Shown one piece after another: positions 36,048 to 43,975 of a stretch of 64,000 nt of DNA. Source of the stretch: Acidithiobacillus thiooxidans ATCC 19377 (GTDB lineage: Bacteria; Pseudomonadota; Gammaproteobacteria; Acidithiobacillales; Acidithiobacillaceae). The notes below the pieces were generated by a model, which was given only the letters and a program-made list of their open reading frames with translations, was not told the origin of the DNA and did no database searches. The position numbers were made by a program, and so were the translations under genes. Each line of letters opens with the position of its first letter. The first letter of the stretch is position 1. Location of the stretch: positions 2,354,501 to 2,418,500 of the forward strand of contig NZ_CP045571.1 of the NCBI RefSeq assembly GCF_009662475.1. Reading direction: 5' to 3'.

Positions 36048-36560
36048 ATGGGTTCGGAAAAAAGCCTCGCAGCCTTGACGCAGCACGGTCAAAATTCGCT
36101 TAAGGCGACTCGCCGCAAGCTGGAAGCGGCCCTGAGCCGTCTAGTGCGTGGCAATCCGCGCCGGGTGAAAAAAGGGAGCAAAATCACGGCCACTGCCGTG
36201 GCTGTAGAAGCAGACGTGGATCGGGCGACGCTGTATCGTTTTCATGAACCGATCCTGGTACAGATTCGTAAAATCAACGACACGGCCCCTCGTACACAAC
36301 TCAAGGCCCAGCGTTCCGAATTGGCAGAGGCCGAAGCGAAACTCAAGGAATACCGGAAACTGGTAGAAGAAGCGCAAGCCGAAGTCGCTGCCCTGGCCCG
36401 GATCAATTACCGGCTGGATCTCCGCATTCATGAACTGGAAACGCAACTGCAGGTCCGTGATGCCCGTATCGTGGACTATCAGAAACTGATGCGTGCACCC
36501 ACAACCTTACAGAAAGTGGTCACCCTACCTAATGCTGGGGATGGAGAGACTCTCTCCTGA
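36048..36560 (+). CDS. HTH and coiled-coil accessory protein of the recombinase trio
   Basis: 170 residues. N-terminal half has a TetR-like helix-turn-helix (KITATAVAVEADVDRATLYR), then a long coiled coil (ELAEAEAKLKEYRKLVEEAQ). Similar in position and type to TnpC of Tn554 and to the fourth genes of some RIT elements. Starts three bases after the stop of gene C. Confidence 0.75.
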   Translation: MGSEKSLAALTQHGQNSLKATRRKLEAALSRLVRGNPRRVKKGSKITATAVAVEADVDRATLYRFHEPILVQIRKINDTAPRTQLKAQRSELAEAEAKLKEYRKLVEEAQAEVAALARINYRLDLRIHELETQLQVRDARIVDYQKLMRAPTTLQKVVTLPNAGDGETLS

Positions 36561-36643
36561 CAGTTTTGCGCCGGAGAGCCTGACACCCGGGGGGGGGTAC
36601 GTCTCCACCAGACATATTTGATATTGATCTGAATTTGGCCCAA

Positions 36644-36655
36644 CATATAGATATG
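36644..36655 (+). promoter_or_regulatory. Candidate ArsR operator
   Basis: CATATAGATATG is an inverted repeat of CATAT around AG, followed by TTATATGAG, 24 bases before the arsR-type start codon. ArsR proteins bind such AT-rich dyads and repress their own operon. Confidence 0.5.
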
Positions 36656-36678
36656 CACTTATATGAGTCAATTTTGAT

Positions 36679-37050
36679 ATGATTTTCCGCGAACCTGATC
36701 AGCCACAAGTCATTCCGGCACTCAAGGTGCTCGGAGAAGCAAACCGTCTACGCATCCTGTGCGAACTGGGTCTTGAGTGCCGTCCGGTGACAGACGTCAT
36801 CACGGCAACGGGCATGGGACAAAGTAACGTCTCCTTCCACTTGCGCGTGTTGCGTGAGGCGGGATTCGTTCGCGCCGAGCGGCGCGGACCGTTCATCTAT
36901 TACTGCCTCGCAGACCCCGAATTGCTGCACATCCTGCACGACCTCAAACAATGGTTGGACACGCGCCAGGCACGGGTCGCTGGCATGGACCATCAGCTCA
37001 GCCGACCGACCAGGCACCCTTCGGCAGGTGCAAGAACCAAGAGAGGATAG
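36679..37050 (+). CDS. ArsR-family transcriptional regulator
   Basis: 123 residues, winged HTH: PALKVLGEANRLRILCEL, then the recognition helix GMGQSNVSFHLRVLREAGFV and the wing RRGPFIYYCLAD. One Cys pair position (CELGLECRP) could sense metal or oxidant. No ribosome site before the ATG, so the start may be leaderless or weak. First gene of an operon with a SHOCT protein, methyltransferase and AhpD-like protein. Confidence 0.9.
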   Translation: MIFREPDQPQVIPALKVLGEANRLRILCELGLECRPVTDVITATGMGQSNVSFHLRVLREAGFVRAERRGPFIYYCLADPELLHILHDLKQWLDTRQARVAGMDHQLSRPTRHPSAGARTKRG

Positions 37051-37053
37051 TCC

Positions 37054-37284
37054 ATGTGGTCATATAGGTCGTGGGAATGGTTTCCGTTGATGTGGATCTT
37101 TCCACTGATCTTCTTGGTCGTGTTGTTGATTTTCCTCTTCCGATGTAGGGATTGGCCGATCTGCGGAAGGCGAGAGATGCGTGACAGAGAGGAAAGCGCG
37201 AAAGCGATTCTCGACCGGCGTTACGCTCGTGGGGAGATTAGCCAAGAGGAATATCAGCGAATGAAAAAGGAACTTGAATTATGA
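37054..37284 (+). CDS. SHOCT-domain small membrane protein
   Basis: 76 residues. One transmembrane helix (LMWIFPLIFLVVLLIFLF), then the short SHOCT motif ILDRRYARGEISQEEYQRMK at the C-terminus. Three bases after arsR; its stop overlaps the methyltransferase start. Role unknown; SHOCT motifs often mediate oligomer formation. Confidence 0.88.
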   Translation: MWSYRSWEWFPLMWIFPLIFLVVLLIFLFRCRDWPICGRREMRDREESAKAILDRRYARGEISQEEYQRMKKELEL

Positions 37285-37880
37285 TTCAGGAGCGCTTGTT
37301 TCCGGCCACAGGGATGCCCGACAGAAACTGGTGGCAAGCCTTATGGCCTGACCCCGACGGTGTAATCAAAGCACTGGGTATCAAGCCCGGAATGACAGTA
37401 GTCGACCTGGGTTGCGGATATGGTTATTTCACTGCCGCCATGGCCCGGCAGGTTGGGGCGGGACATGTCATAGGTTTCGACCTTGACCCGGAGATGCTGG
37501 ATCAGGCGCAATTGGCTTGCGAGGGAATGACAAATTGTGAATGGTTGCTCGGAGACGCTATGGAACTGAGCCGCCTGGCGGGCGCAACAGCCGACTATGT
37601 CCTGATTGCGAACACCTTCCACGGCGCCCCGGACAAGACGGCGTTAGCTCGGGAAGTTGCTGCGGCTTTGAAGCCCAACGGTCGTTTGGCCATCGTCAAT
37701 TGGTATCCCCTGCCGCGCGAAGAGACGACTGTATTAGACCAACCGCGAGGGCCGAGTACCCAAATGCGCATGTCCCCGGAACAAACCTGCTCGGTGGTCG
37801 AACCGGCCGGCTTTACGCTGGAAACCCTGGTCGAGTTGCCTCCTTATCATTATGGGGCAGTCTTCGTCCGTGCAAACTGA
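37281..37880 (+). CDS. SAM-dependent class I methyltransferase
   Basis: 199 residues. SAM-binding motif I VVDLGCGYGYFTAAMA, followed by GFDLDPEML and LLGDAMELS. No Cys triad of the ArsM arsenite methyltransferase, so its substrate is not clearly arsenic. The ATG overlaps the SHOCT gene stop. Same operon as the ArsR regulator. Confidence 0.88.
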   Translation: MIQERLFPATGMPDRNWWQALWPDPDGVIKALGIKPGMTVVDLGCGYGYFTAAMARQVGAGHVIGFDLDPEMLDQAQLACEGMTNCEWLLGDAMELSRLAGATADYVLIANTFHGAPDKTALAREVAAALKPNGRLAIVNWYPLPREETTVLDQPRGPSTQMRMSPEQTCSVVEPAGFTLETLVELPPYHYGAVFVRAN

Positions 37881-37899
37881 TTCAGAACAGGAGAAAACT

Positions 37900-38178
37900 A
37901 TGGCCGACAATCATGATGAAGTCATCGAACACTACAACCGCTTTCATGCGGCCGTCTATGGCCCGGTGGGCGCACTGGACCGCAAGACGCGTCATCTCAT
38001 CTGTCTCGGGGCAGCGCTGGGGGCAAACTGTGAATTCTGCACGAAATATGCCCTTGGCGTGCTACGGGAACTCCAGGCGAGTGATGCGGAGATCGATGAG
38101 GCGATTAGCGTTGCCATGACCGTGGGCGCGAGCAACGCGAGGCTGCTGGCCAAGAAAGTTCGGGCTGAAAACCCATAG
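37900..38178 (+). CDS. AhpD-like carboxymuconolactone decarboxylase family protein
   Basis: 92 residues, one CMD domain with ALGANCEFCTKYAL (Cys-x-x-Cys). It may reduce thiols or peroxides. AGGAG is eight bases before the ATG. Fourth gene of the ArsR operon, 19 bases after the methyltransferase. Shorter than the AhpD-like protein at 3794. Confidence 0.88.
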   Translation: MADNHDEVIEHYNRFHAAVYGPVGALDRKTRHLICLGAALGANCEFCTKYALGVLRELQASDAEIDEAISVAMTVGASNARLLAKKVRAENP

Positions 38179-38219
38179 AACGAGAAGGATCAACCCAATC
38201 ATTCACTAGGAGGTTGGAC

Positions 38220-38510
38220 ATGGAACCCAAAGATCAAAACACCAAAACAAGCGACGAATCGCAGCACGAACCAGGCGGCGCTTCCAATCCGATGGTGATG
38301 GGTATGGGCATGATGAAAAAGAGGATGGCTCAGATGGGAAACTAGCCGGGGGGTGAAACCGGCCACTTCATGCAATAGATGATGGGGATGTGCATGGGCA
38401 TGCGCTCGGAAATGCTAGCTGTCATCCACAAGACTACCTCAATCGCAGCCTTTGCCACGCCGGAACTTCCCACCCTTCAACTACGAAATTGGGGATATCA
38501 GGGAGTTTGA
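38220..38510 (+). pseudogene. Met-rich small protein gene with two in-frame TAG codons
   Basis: An AGGAGG site precedes the ATG. The frame reads MEPKDQNTKT, a Met-rich segment MVMGMGMMKKRMAQMGN, TAG (38343), PGGETGHFMQ, TAG (38376), then MMGMCMGMRSEMLAVIH and TSIAAFATPELP to a TGA at 38508. The same frame stays coherent across both TAGs, and the final part resembles the Met-rich CMGMCSEML proteins I associate with this kind of operon. It is either a recent pseudogene or a 41-residue protein ending at the first TAG. Confidence 0.55.
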
Positions 38511-38581
38511 CGGGGTCCTGAGTGTCAGGCACCGTTCCCTTCGGGGAAAACCACGTGGTCGTTATGAAAAAGGAGTTAATC

Positions 38582-38896
38582 ATGAGTAAGGAAATGACAA
38601 ATCGTAAACATACTTTCCAGCGTGCACTGCTTGCTGGGGCTGTCACTATGGCTGGAGTGGGTTTTGCTGGCACAGCGATGGCAGGCGGGATGCCACCGGG
38701 CTATGTCAAGTGTTATGGCATTGCCCGTGCGCATCAAAACCAGTGTATGTCCATAGGCGGTATTACTCCCGGATCCGCAAAAACCAATGGCAATCCCGAT
38801 GCCTGGCTGGCCGTACCGAAAGGGGTTTGCCTGAAAATCGTGGGTGGCAGCCTGACCCCCGGAAAGACCCCCACTAAAACCCCTGCTAAGAAATAA
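38582..38896 (+). CDS. bufA: DUF2282 bufferin-like RiPP precursor
   Basis: 104 residues. Signal peptide to about residue 34 (LLAGAVTMAGVGFAGTAMAG), then a short core: KCYGIARAHQNQC with Cys44 and Cys55, and VPKGVC with Cys83, ending in a Thr/Pro/Lys tail. DUF2282 peptides are the precursors of bufferins; an MNIO enzyme converts two core cysteines to thiooxazoles and the peptide buffers copper in the periplasm. Usual members have four core Cys; here the third is missing (ITPGSAKT where others carry HSC). AAGGAG is six bases before the ATG. A strong hairpin follows the gene. Confidence 0.85.
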   Translation: MSKEMTNRKHTFQRALLAGAVTMAGVGFAGTAMAGGMPPGYVKCYGIARAHQNQCMSIGGITPGSAKTNGNPDAWLAVPKGVCLKIVGGSLTPGKTPTKTPAKK

Positions 38897-38904
38897 ATAG
38901 GGGG

Positions 38905-38968
38905 GCCGAGGTCTCACTGGCCTCGGCATATTTTTTAGAATGCTGAAAAAACCTTTTTTGAGCATTCT
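38905..38968 (+). terminator. Terminator or attenuator between precursor and MNIO gene
   Basis: GCCGAGG (38905-38911) pairs with CCTCGGC (38921-38927) and is followed by ATATTTTTT: a classical intrinsic terminator. A second hairpin follows at once: AGAATGCT (38937-38944) with AGCATTCT (38961-38968) plus inner A/T pairs. Partial read-through would give much more precursor than enzyme, as is usual in RiPP operons. Confidence 0.75.
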
Positions 38969-38989
38969 GGTAGCCAGGAGAACACGCTG

Positions 38990-39865
38990 ATGATCCAGGA
39001 CACTACAGCAATTCACACTGGTGCCTTATCCAGGGAGATCCCAGTAGCTGCAGGGATTGGCCTACGTGCCTGCCATTATCGCGATTTCCAAAACGGCAAA
39101 CCGCCAACGGCCTGGGTCGAGGCGCATAGTGAAAACCTGTTTGCTGCGGGTGGCTTGCCTCATAGAGTGATGCACCAGGTGCGCAGTCATTATCCCGTGA
39201 GTCTGCATGGCGTCGGTCTGTCTCTGGGAAGTGCGGACCCGTTGAATAAGGAACACCTCCAACAACTGCAGCAAGTGATCAGCCGTTATGAACCGGGACT
39301 GATTTCCGAACATCTCTGCTGGGTGTCATCGGAAGGACGCTATCTGCACGATTTATTACCCATACCGTATACCGAAGGCATGCTGCAGCATGTCAGTGAT
39401 CGGATTGACCAGGTGCAGAATGTTCTGCAGCGCCAAATCCTGATCGAGAATGTTTCGGCCTATCTGCATTTTGCCGACAATCAGATGGCAGAATGGGCTT
39501 TTTTGAATGCCCTGGTAGGACGTACGGGGTGCGGGTTATTGCTGGATATCAACAATCTGTACGTCAACAGCCGGAATCTCGGAATAAATAGTGATGAGTA
39601 TTTGGTAAATCTCCAAGCCAATGCCATCCATGAGATTCATTTGGCAGGATTTTCGATAGAAACTGCTTTAGGTCAGGAAGTGTTCATCGATACGCACAGC
39701 CAGGCAGTCTGGCCCGAAGTCTGGACGCTTTATCGACGGGCCCTGCAGATTATCGGCCGCCCAATCCCCACACTTATTGAATGGGATACGAACATTCCGC
39801 CACTTGCTATTCTGCTGGAGGAAGCTCAAAAAGCACAGCATATTTTGGAGGGGATCCATGCATGA
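38990..39865 (+). CDS. bufB: DUF692 multinuclear iron (MNIO) RiPP maturase
   Basis: 291 residues, TIM-barrel. All DUF692 landmark motifs are seen in order: GIGLRACHYRDF, WVEAHSENLF, SLHGVGLSLGS, EHLCWVSS, ILIENVSAYL, LLLDINNLYVNSRN, IHEIHLAGF, DTHSQAVWPEVW and LIEWDTNIP; their His/Asp/Glu bind two or three irons. It oxidises Cys side chains of the precursor, here presumably the DUF2282 peptide. Begins 93 bases after bufA across two hairpins and overlaps the DUF2063 gene by eight bases. Confidence 0.93.
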   Translation: MIQDTTAIHTGALSREIPVAAGIGLRACHYRDFQNGKPPTAWVEAHSENLFAAGGLPHRVMHQVRSHYPVSLHGVGLSLGSADPLNKEHLQQLQQVISRYEPGLISEHLCWVSSEGRYLHDLLPIPYTEGMLQHVSDRIDQVQNVLQRQILIENVSAYLHFADNQMAEWAFLNALVGRTGCGLLLDINNLYVNSRNLGINSDEYLVNLQANAIHEIHLAGFSIETALGQEVFIDTHSQAVWPEVWTLYRRALQIIGRPIPTLIEWDTNIPPLAILLEEAQKAQHILEGIHA

Positions 39866-40571
39866 TGCGCTGGACTACCAAAAATCCTTTGTAGCTGCCG
39901 TCCTGTCACCGGAAGAGGGCCGCGTTATTCCCGGACTGAGCGGATCAATTTCTGCGGCTGTTGCAACTGCCATTTATCGCAACAATATTCTGGAAGGCTT
40001 CAGCGAAAGCCTCAAAAATGTTTACGGTGCGATCTTCGTGCTGATTGGAGAGGATTGTTTTCGTGAAATCGCTTATTCCTATGCTCGCTCCATTCCCTCA
40101 TTATCTGGCGACCGCAACGCCTATGGCGAGCACATGCCTGCCTTTCTTGCCCACCATCCTCTCACCCGGAAACTCGCCTATTTACCCGATATGGCACGGC
40201 TGGAATGGGCCAGTCATGAAGCTTACTCTGCAGCAGAAAACTTCATCGTTAATGGATTGCATGCTTCCCTGCATCTGGTGGAGTCGAGCTATCCGCTGAT
40301 GGCGCTCTGGCAACTGTGCCAGCACCCCAATGAGGAAGGCACGCTGGATTTGGATGCACTTGGTGGTGATAGCGTCCTGGTTGTGCGCCCACAGGAAGAC
40401 GTACTGATGCGCAGCTTGTCCCCGGGCGAGGCGGCTTGGTATCGGGCCTTACTGGAAGGACATACCCCCGATCAGGCCACTGCTGCCGCCCGAACAGTTG
40501 AACCGGACTGTGACCCCATGTTGTACGGGGAAACAGCAGTCGGTGATGGGGTTTTACAACAACAACACTGA
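39858..40571 (+). CDS. bufC: DUF2063 partner of the MNIO maturase
   Basis: 237 residues. The N-terminal DUF2063 domain (YRNNILEGFSESLKNVYGAI, then FLAHHPLTRKLAYLPDMARLEW) and a C-terminal RRE-like part (SVLVVRPQEDVLMRSL, SPGEAAWYRALLEG). In bufferin systems it binds precursor and enzyme. GGAGGGG is five bases before the ATG at 39858, which overlaps the bufB stop. Followed 14 bases later by dsbD. Confidence 0.92.
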   Translation: MHDALDYQKSFVAAVLSPEEGRVIPGLSGSISAAVATAIYRNNILEGFSESLKNVYGAIFVLIGEDCFREIAYSYARSIPSLSGDRNAYGEHMPAFLAHHPLTRKLAYLPDMARLEWASHEAYSAAENFIVNGLHASLHLVESSYPLMALWQLCQHPNEEGTLDLDALGGDSVLVVRPQEDVLMRSLSPGEAAWYRALLEGHTPDQATAAARTVEPDCDPMLYGETAVGDGVLQQQH

Positions 40572-40585
40572 GGTAGCGAACACGA

Positions 40586-42574
40586 ATGAAGTATCCAGTT
40601 ATGAGCAGCACCTCTCAGGAACGAGGAGATCATCTCATCAGACTAGCGGGAAATGCCTTTTTTGGGCTGTGGGCACCGCTCATCGTATTGTTGCTGATGC
40701 TCTCTCCATCCGCCCTTGCCAGTTCATTGGTTTCAATAACGAGTCTCAATGCTTCGTCATTGATGTCGTCCACCAATAGCGTGCATCACTCACCGTTTCT
40801 GGCACCGGCCAAAGCCTTCCTCTTTAAGGCGCGCATGGCACCAAACGATACCCTGGTCCTCCAGTGGATCGCCGCGCCTCATTATCACCTCTACCGCAAT
40901 CGGATCACTTTACAGGTAAGCCCTCGTTCTGCCCATTTGGCGCCTTATACCCTGCCACCGGGCAAACCGATGGATATACCGGGGGTCGGAACCCTGGCTG
41001 TTTATGAGGGCGATACCACCACGATTCGGGTGCCCGTACATTTCACGGGCACGCCCCCCAAGCAACTTCGAGTCACCAGCAGTTTTCAGGGATGTGCCAA
41101 TGCCGGTGTCTGCTACCCAGTCATCACGAAAAGCTATACGCTAAGCCCGACGGGAATTATTGCCAGCACCGTACGGCATGCTCCGGCTTTGGCCGACACG
41201 CATCCTGCTCTGCAGAAGCCGGTTCAACCTTCTGTGGTGGCCGGTCAATATGGGCAGTTCGCAGCGGGATTAGCCGGCGGGCAAGTCCTCTTAACGCTAC
41301 TGCTTTTCTTTCTGGCGGGCCTTGGACTAGCCTTCACACCCTGCATTTTCCCCATGATTCCCATTCTGTCCTCCCTGGTGGTCGGTCAGGGGAACACTCA
41401 GTTGACCGTGAAACAGTCCAGAAGGCATGCATTCTGGATTTCTCTGGCCTACGTGCTGGGTATGTCATTGGCCTATACGGTTGCCGGGGTTCTTGCAGCG
41501 ATCACTGGATCCTATCTGCAGGCCTTTTTTCAAAATCCCTGGGTGCTCAGTGGATTCAGTGCATTGTTTGTCGTACTGGCGCTCTCCATGTTCGGTTTCT
41601 ACGAATTGCAGATGCCCAATGCCATACAATCGCGCCTGTCCCGTTACGGGAAGGGCGGACACTTTCTCAGCGCCTTCGTGATGGGTGTGCTGTCCGCCCT
41701 GATCGTCGGACCGTGTGTCGCGGCCCCATTAGCGGGGGCTCTGCTGTTCATTGCCCACACCGGCAACGTAGTTCTGGGGGGGGTGGCCCTGTTCCTTCTG
41801 GGGTTGGGCATGGGGGTCCCCCTGCTGATCATCGGGACTTCTGCCGGACATTTTCTGCCCAAATCCGGCGCATGGATGAATGGCGTAAAGGCCGTCTTTG
41901 GCGTGGTTCTGCTGGGAGTGGCCATCTGGTTCCTGTCACGAATTGTGCCGGGACCGGTTACGCTGGCCTTATGGTCAGCGCTCGCCATCCTCTCAGGTAT
42001 TTTTCTGGGGGCGTTTGCAGCCAATTCCGGGGGATGGCCCCGATTCTTCCAGGGACTCGGCATACTGGCTGTTGTCTATGGTGTGGTTCTCGGAGTCGGT
42101 GCCTCGGCGGGTGCTTCCCTGGTGCTTGAACCTTTGGCACCTTTCGTGGCAAAAGAGGTTTCAGTCGCCCCTCTACAGAACCATGCACTTCAAAAGCATC
42201 ATCCCCTCCAGTTTACCGTGGTTCGCAGCCTTCCCCAGCTGCAATCGGCTTTGGCCGCAGCAAAAGGGCACCCGGTATTGGTGGATTTCTGGGCAACCTG
42301 GTGTGTAGAGTGCCAGCGTATGGATGTCGAAACCTATGACAATCCCCATGTAGAAAAGGCCTTGCAACCACTCACGCTAATTCGGGTGAATGTGACAGCA
42401 AGTGATGCCGCATCGCGCCACCTGCTTCATCATTTCCAGTTATTTGGGCCACCGGCAGTATTGCTGGTCAATGCGCAAGGGCATCTGGTTGCCCAATATG
42501 AAGGCTATGAAGGACCCGAAACGCTCCTGCAGCACCTGCAGCAGAAGCTGGGCCATACGATGACTGATCATTGA
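40586..42574 (+). CDS. dsbD: Thiol:disulfide interchange protein DsbD
   Basis: 662 residues. Order: signal/membrane start; periplasmic alpha domain with QGCANAGVCYPV; eight-helix transmembrane core with FTPCIFPMIPILSSLV and IVGPCVAAPL (the two core Cys); C-terminal thioredoxin-like gamma domain DFWATWCVECQRMD. It carries reducing power from cytoplasmic thioredoxin to periplasmic Dsb proteins. It starts 14 bases after bufC and precedes three DsbC/G-like genes, so it is presumably their reductant. A start at the second Met (40601) is possible. Confidence 0.94.
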   Translation: MKYPVMSSTSQERGDHLIRLAGNAFFGLWAPLIVLLLMLSPSALASSLVSITSLNASSLMSSTNSVHHSPFLAPAKAFLFKARMAPNDTLVLQWIAAPHYHLYRNRITLQVSPRSAHLAPYTLPPGKPMDIPGVGTLAVYEGDTTTIRVPVHFTGTPPKQLRVTSSFQGCANAGVCYPVITKSYTLSPTGIIASTVRHAPALADTHPALQKPVQPSVVAGQYGQFAAGLAGGQVLLTLLLFFLAGLGLAFTPCIFPMIPILSSLVVGQGNTQLTVKQSRRHAFWISLAYVLGMSLAYTVAGVLAAITGSYLQAFFQNPWVLSGFSALFVVLALSMFGFYELQMPNAIQSRLSRYGKGGHFLSAFVMGVLSALIVGPCVAAPLAGALLFIAHTGNVVLGGVALFLLGLGMGVPLLIIGTSAGHFLPKSGAWMNGVKAVFGVVLLGVAIWFLSRIVPGPVTLALWSALAILSGIFLGAFAANSGGWPRFFQGLGILAVVYGVVLGVGASAGASLVLEPLAPFVAKEVSVAPLQNHALQKHHPLQFTVVRSLPQLQSALAAAKGHPVLVDFWATWCVECQRMDVETYDNPHVEKALQPLTLIRVNVTASDAASRHLLHHFQLFGPPAVLLVNAQGHLVAQYEGYEGPETLLQHLQQKLGHTMTDH

Positions 42575-42604
42575 TGTTATAAAAATTATATTGAGGAGAT
42601 CGCT

Positions 42605-43210
42605 ATGAACTGCAACACAAGACTGACCGTTTTAACCGGCATGCTGATCGGCATCTTGGGCATAGGATCTGCCCTGGCAGCCACAGAACTTCCGCCTTTA
42701 CCCAAAATGGCTCAGAACAATTATTGGAAGGACATCGGCCAGCGACTGACCTATATCCAGGAAGGGCATAAAGGACCGGTCATTTATGATTTTTTTGATC
42801 CGAATTGTCCTTATTGCCACGGTATGTACGATGAGGAGCAGCCGCTAATCAAAGCCGGGAAACTCTCCGTACGTTATGTGCCGGTCGCTTATCTCATGCC
42901 CAGTAGCACCCCTGAAGCTGCCGCTATTCTGCAATCCCCGCATCGGGTCCAGGCGCTGCAACATTTTGAGGGATTGGCTGCCAAGAGTTTCGCGGCACCT
43001 ATGGGACCCCAGGGGCCTGTTGGTCTGCCGCAAGCCAAAGCACTTCCACAGACGCTTCACGCTTTAAAAGTGAACATGACTGTACTGCAAAGTGCCCACT
43101 CGATGGGCGTACCCGCCATTTTGTATGAACGCAAAAATGGCACAACAGGATTAATGCCCGGCATGGTATCTCGCGGGGAACTGCTGACCATCATTCCGAA
43201 TCTGAAATAA
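42605..43210 (+). CDS. DsbC/DsbG-like periplasmic thioredoxin-fold protein 1
   Basis: 201 residues. Signal peptide to about residue 25 (GILGIGSALAA), then a DsbC/G-type thioredoxin fold with FFDPNCPYCHGMYDE (C-P-Y-C) and cis-Pro in SMGVPAILYERKNG. It lacks the N-terminal dimerisation domain of DsbC/G. First of three tandem paralogues; TGAGGAG precedes the ATG, 30 bases after dsbD. Probably a disulfide isomerase or reductant acting on the precursor or its metal-loaded form (inference). Confidence 0.9.
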   Translation: MNCNTRLTVLTGMLIGILGIGSALAATELPPLPKMAQNNYWKDIGQRLTYIQEGHKGPVIYDFFDPNCPYCHGMYDEEQPLIKAGKLSVRYVPVAYLMPSSTPEAAAILQSPHRVQALQHFEGLAAKSFAAPMGPQGPVGLPQAKALPQTLHALKVNMTVLQSAHSMGVPAILYERKNGTTGLMPGMVSRGELLTIIPNLK

Positions 43211-43236
43211 TCTGCGTACCAGGAGAATAGCGCGAC

Positions 43237-43869
43237 ATGGAAAACAGGATGAGAACCCGCTGGCTGAAATGGCTGGGAATCGGGCTATTTGGCAGTAGTC
43301 TATTACTTTTTGGCACGACTTTCGCTGAAGCTCAGACAGCAACGGGAACGGCTACAGCGGTACCGCCAAAAAAACTGACGGCGAATGTTCTTTGGAAGCA
43401 TATTCTGGCGCATCACCTCACTTATATTCAGGAAGGCCACCACGGTCCCATCATTTATGATTTTCAGGATCCCAATTGTCCTTACTGCCATGTGATGTAC
43501 AACCATGAGGCCGCCTTGATTAAGGGCGGAAAATTGACGGTCCGTTATGTCCCCGTGGCCTTCCTGACGCCACAAAGTCCGGCAGAAGCCGCCGCTTGGC
43601 TGCAATCTTCCCATCCTCTGACAACATTGAAACATTTTGAATCCATTGTTGGTCCGGCGTTACAGAGCGGTGACTATCGCAGCCTTCCCAAAGCCACACC
43701 CACAGCAAAAACAACCCAGGATCTTAAGCATAATCTGGAAATGATGGGTGCATTGGGTTTCAATGGCACGCCCGCCATGTTGTATCGTCTCAAAAATGGT
43801 CATATTGGCCGCATCCCCGGCATGATTTCTGAAAAACAGCTTTCCGGGCTGCTGCCGCATTTGCGGTGA
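43237..43869 (+). CDS. DsbC/DsbG-like periplasmic thioredoxin-fold protein 2
   Basis: 210 residues, closest to its upstream neighbour: LTYIQEGHHGPIIYDFQDPN, CPYCHVMYNHEAALIKGGKL, then cis-Pro in FNGTPAMLYRLKNG. Signal peptide ends near TFAEAQ. AGGAG is 12 bases before the ATG, 26 bases after gene 1. The pair looks like a recent tandem duplication. Confidence 0.9.
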   Translation: MENRMRTRWLKWLGIGLFGSSLLLFGTTFAEAQTATGTATAVPPKKLTANVLWKHILAHHLTYIQEGHHGPIIYDFQDPNCPYCHVMYNHEAALIKGGKLTVRYVPVAFLTPQSPAEAAAWLQSSHPLTTLKHFESIVGPALQSGDYRSLPKATPTAKTTQDLKHNLEMMGALGFNGTPAMLYRLKNGHIGRIPGMISEKQLSGLLPHLR

Positions 43870-43975
43870 GTATTATAGGAACGTTGATGGCTATTGGGTC
43901 ATTCCCTTCCAGGAAGCGTCACCGGAGATTGTTCGCCCAAGAGACCATTACCTACGGGTTATTGAGGAGTGCGCT

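Larger units (their letters stand above)
31177..36600 (+). mobile_element. Element with three consecutive tyrosine recombinases (RIT/Tn554-type)
   Basis: Three tyrosine recombinases of 376, 549 and 638 residues are packed head to tail (11-base overlap, then no gap), followed by a 170-residue HTH/coiled-coil protein. This is the architecture of recombinase-in-trio elements and of Tn554 tnpABC. Outer ends are approximate: the left edge near the PLD-gene break and the right edge before the ArsR operator. A pair of short inverted segments (ATAAAGATAAC near 31190, ATTATCTTTGTT near 31337) lies left of the first gene. The middle genes are AT-rich compared with their flanks. Confidence 0.75.

Noticed and set aside
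38343-38378. Amber suppression in the Met-rich gene
   Set aside because: Only two neighbouring TAGs and one in a dead transposase; most window genes end normally and no suppressor is seen, so decay is more likely.
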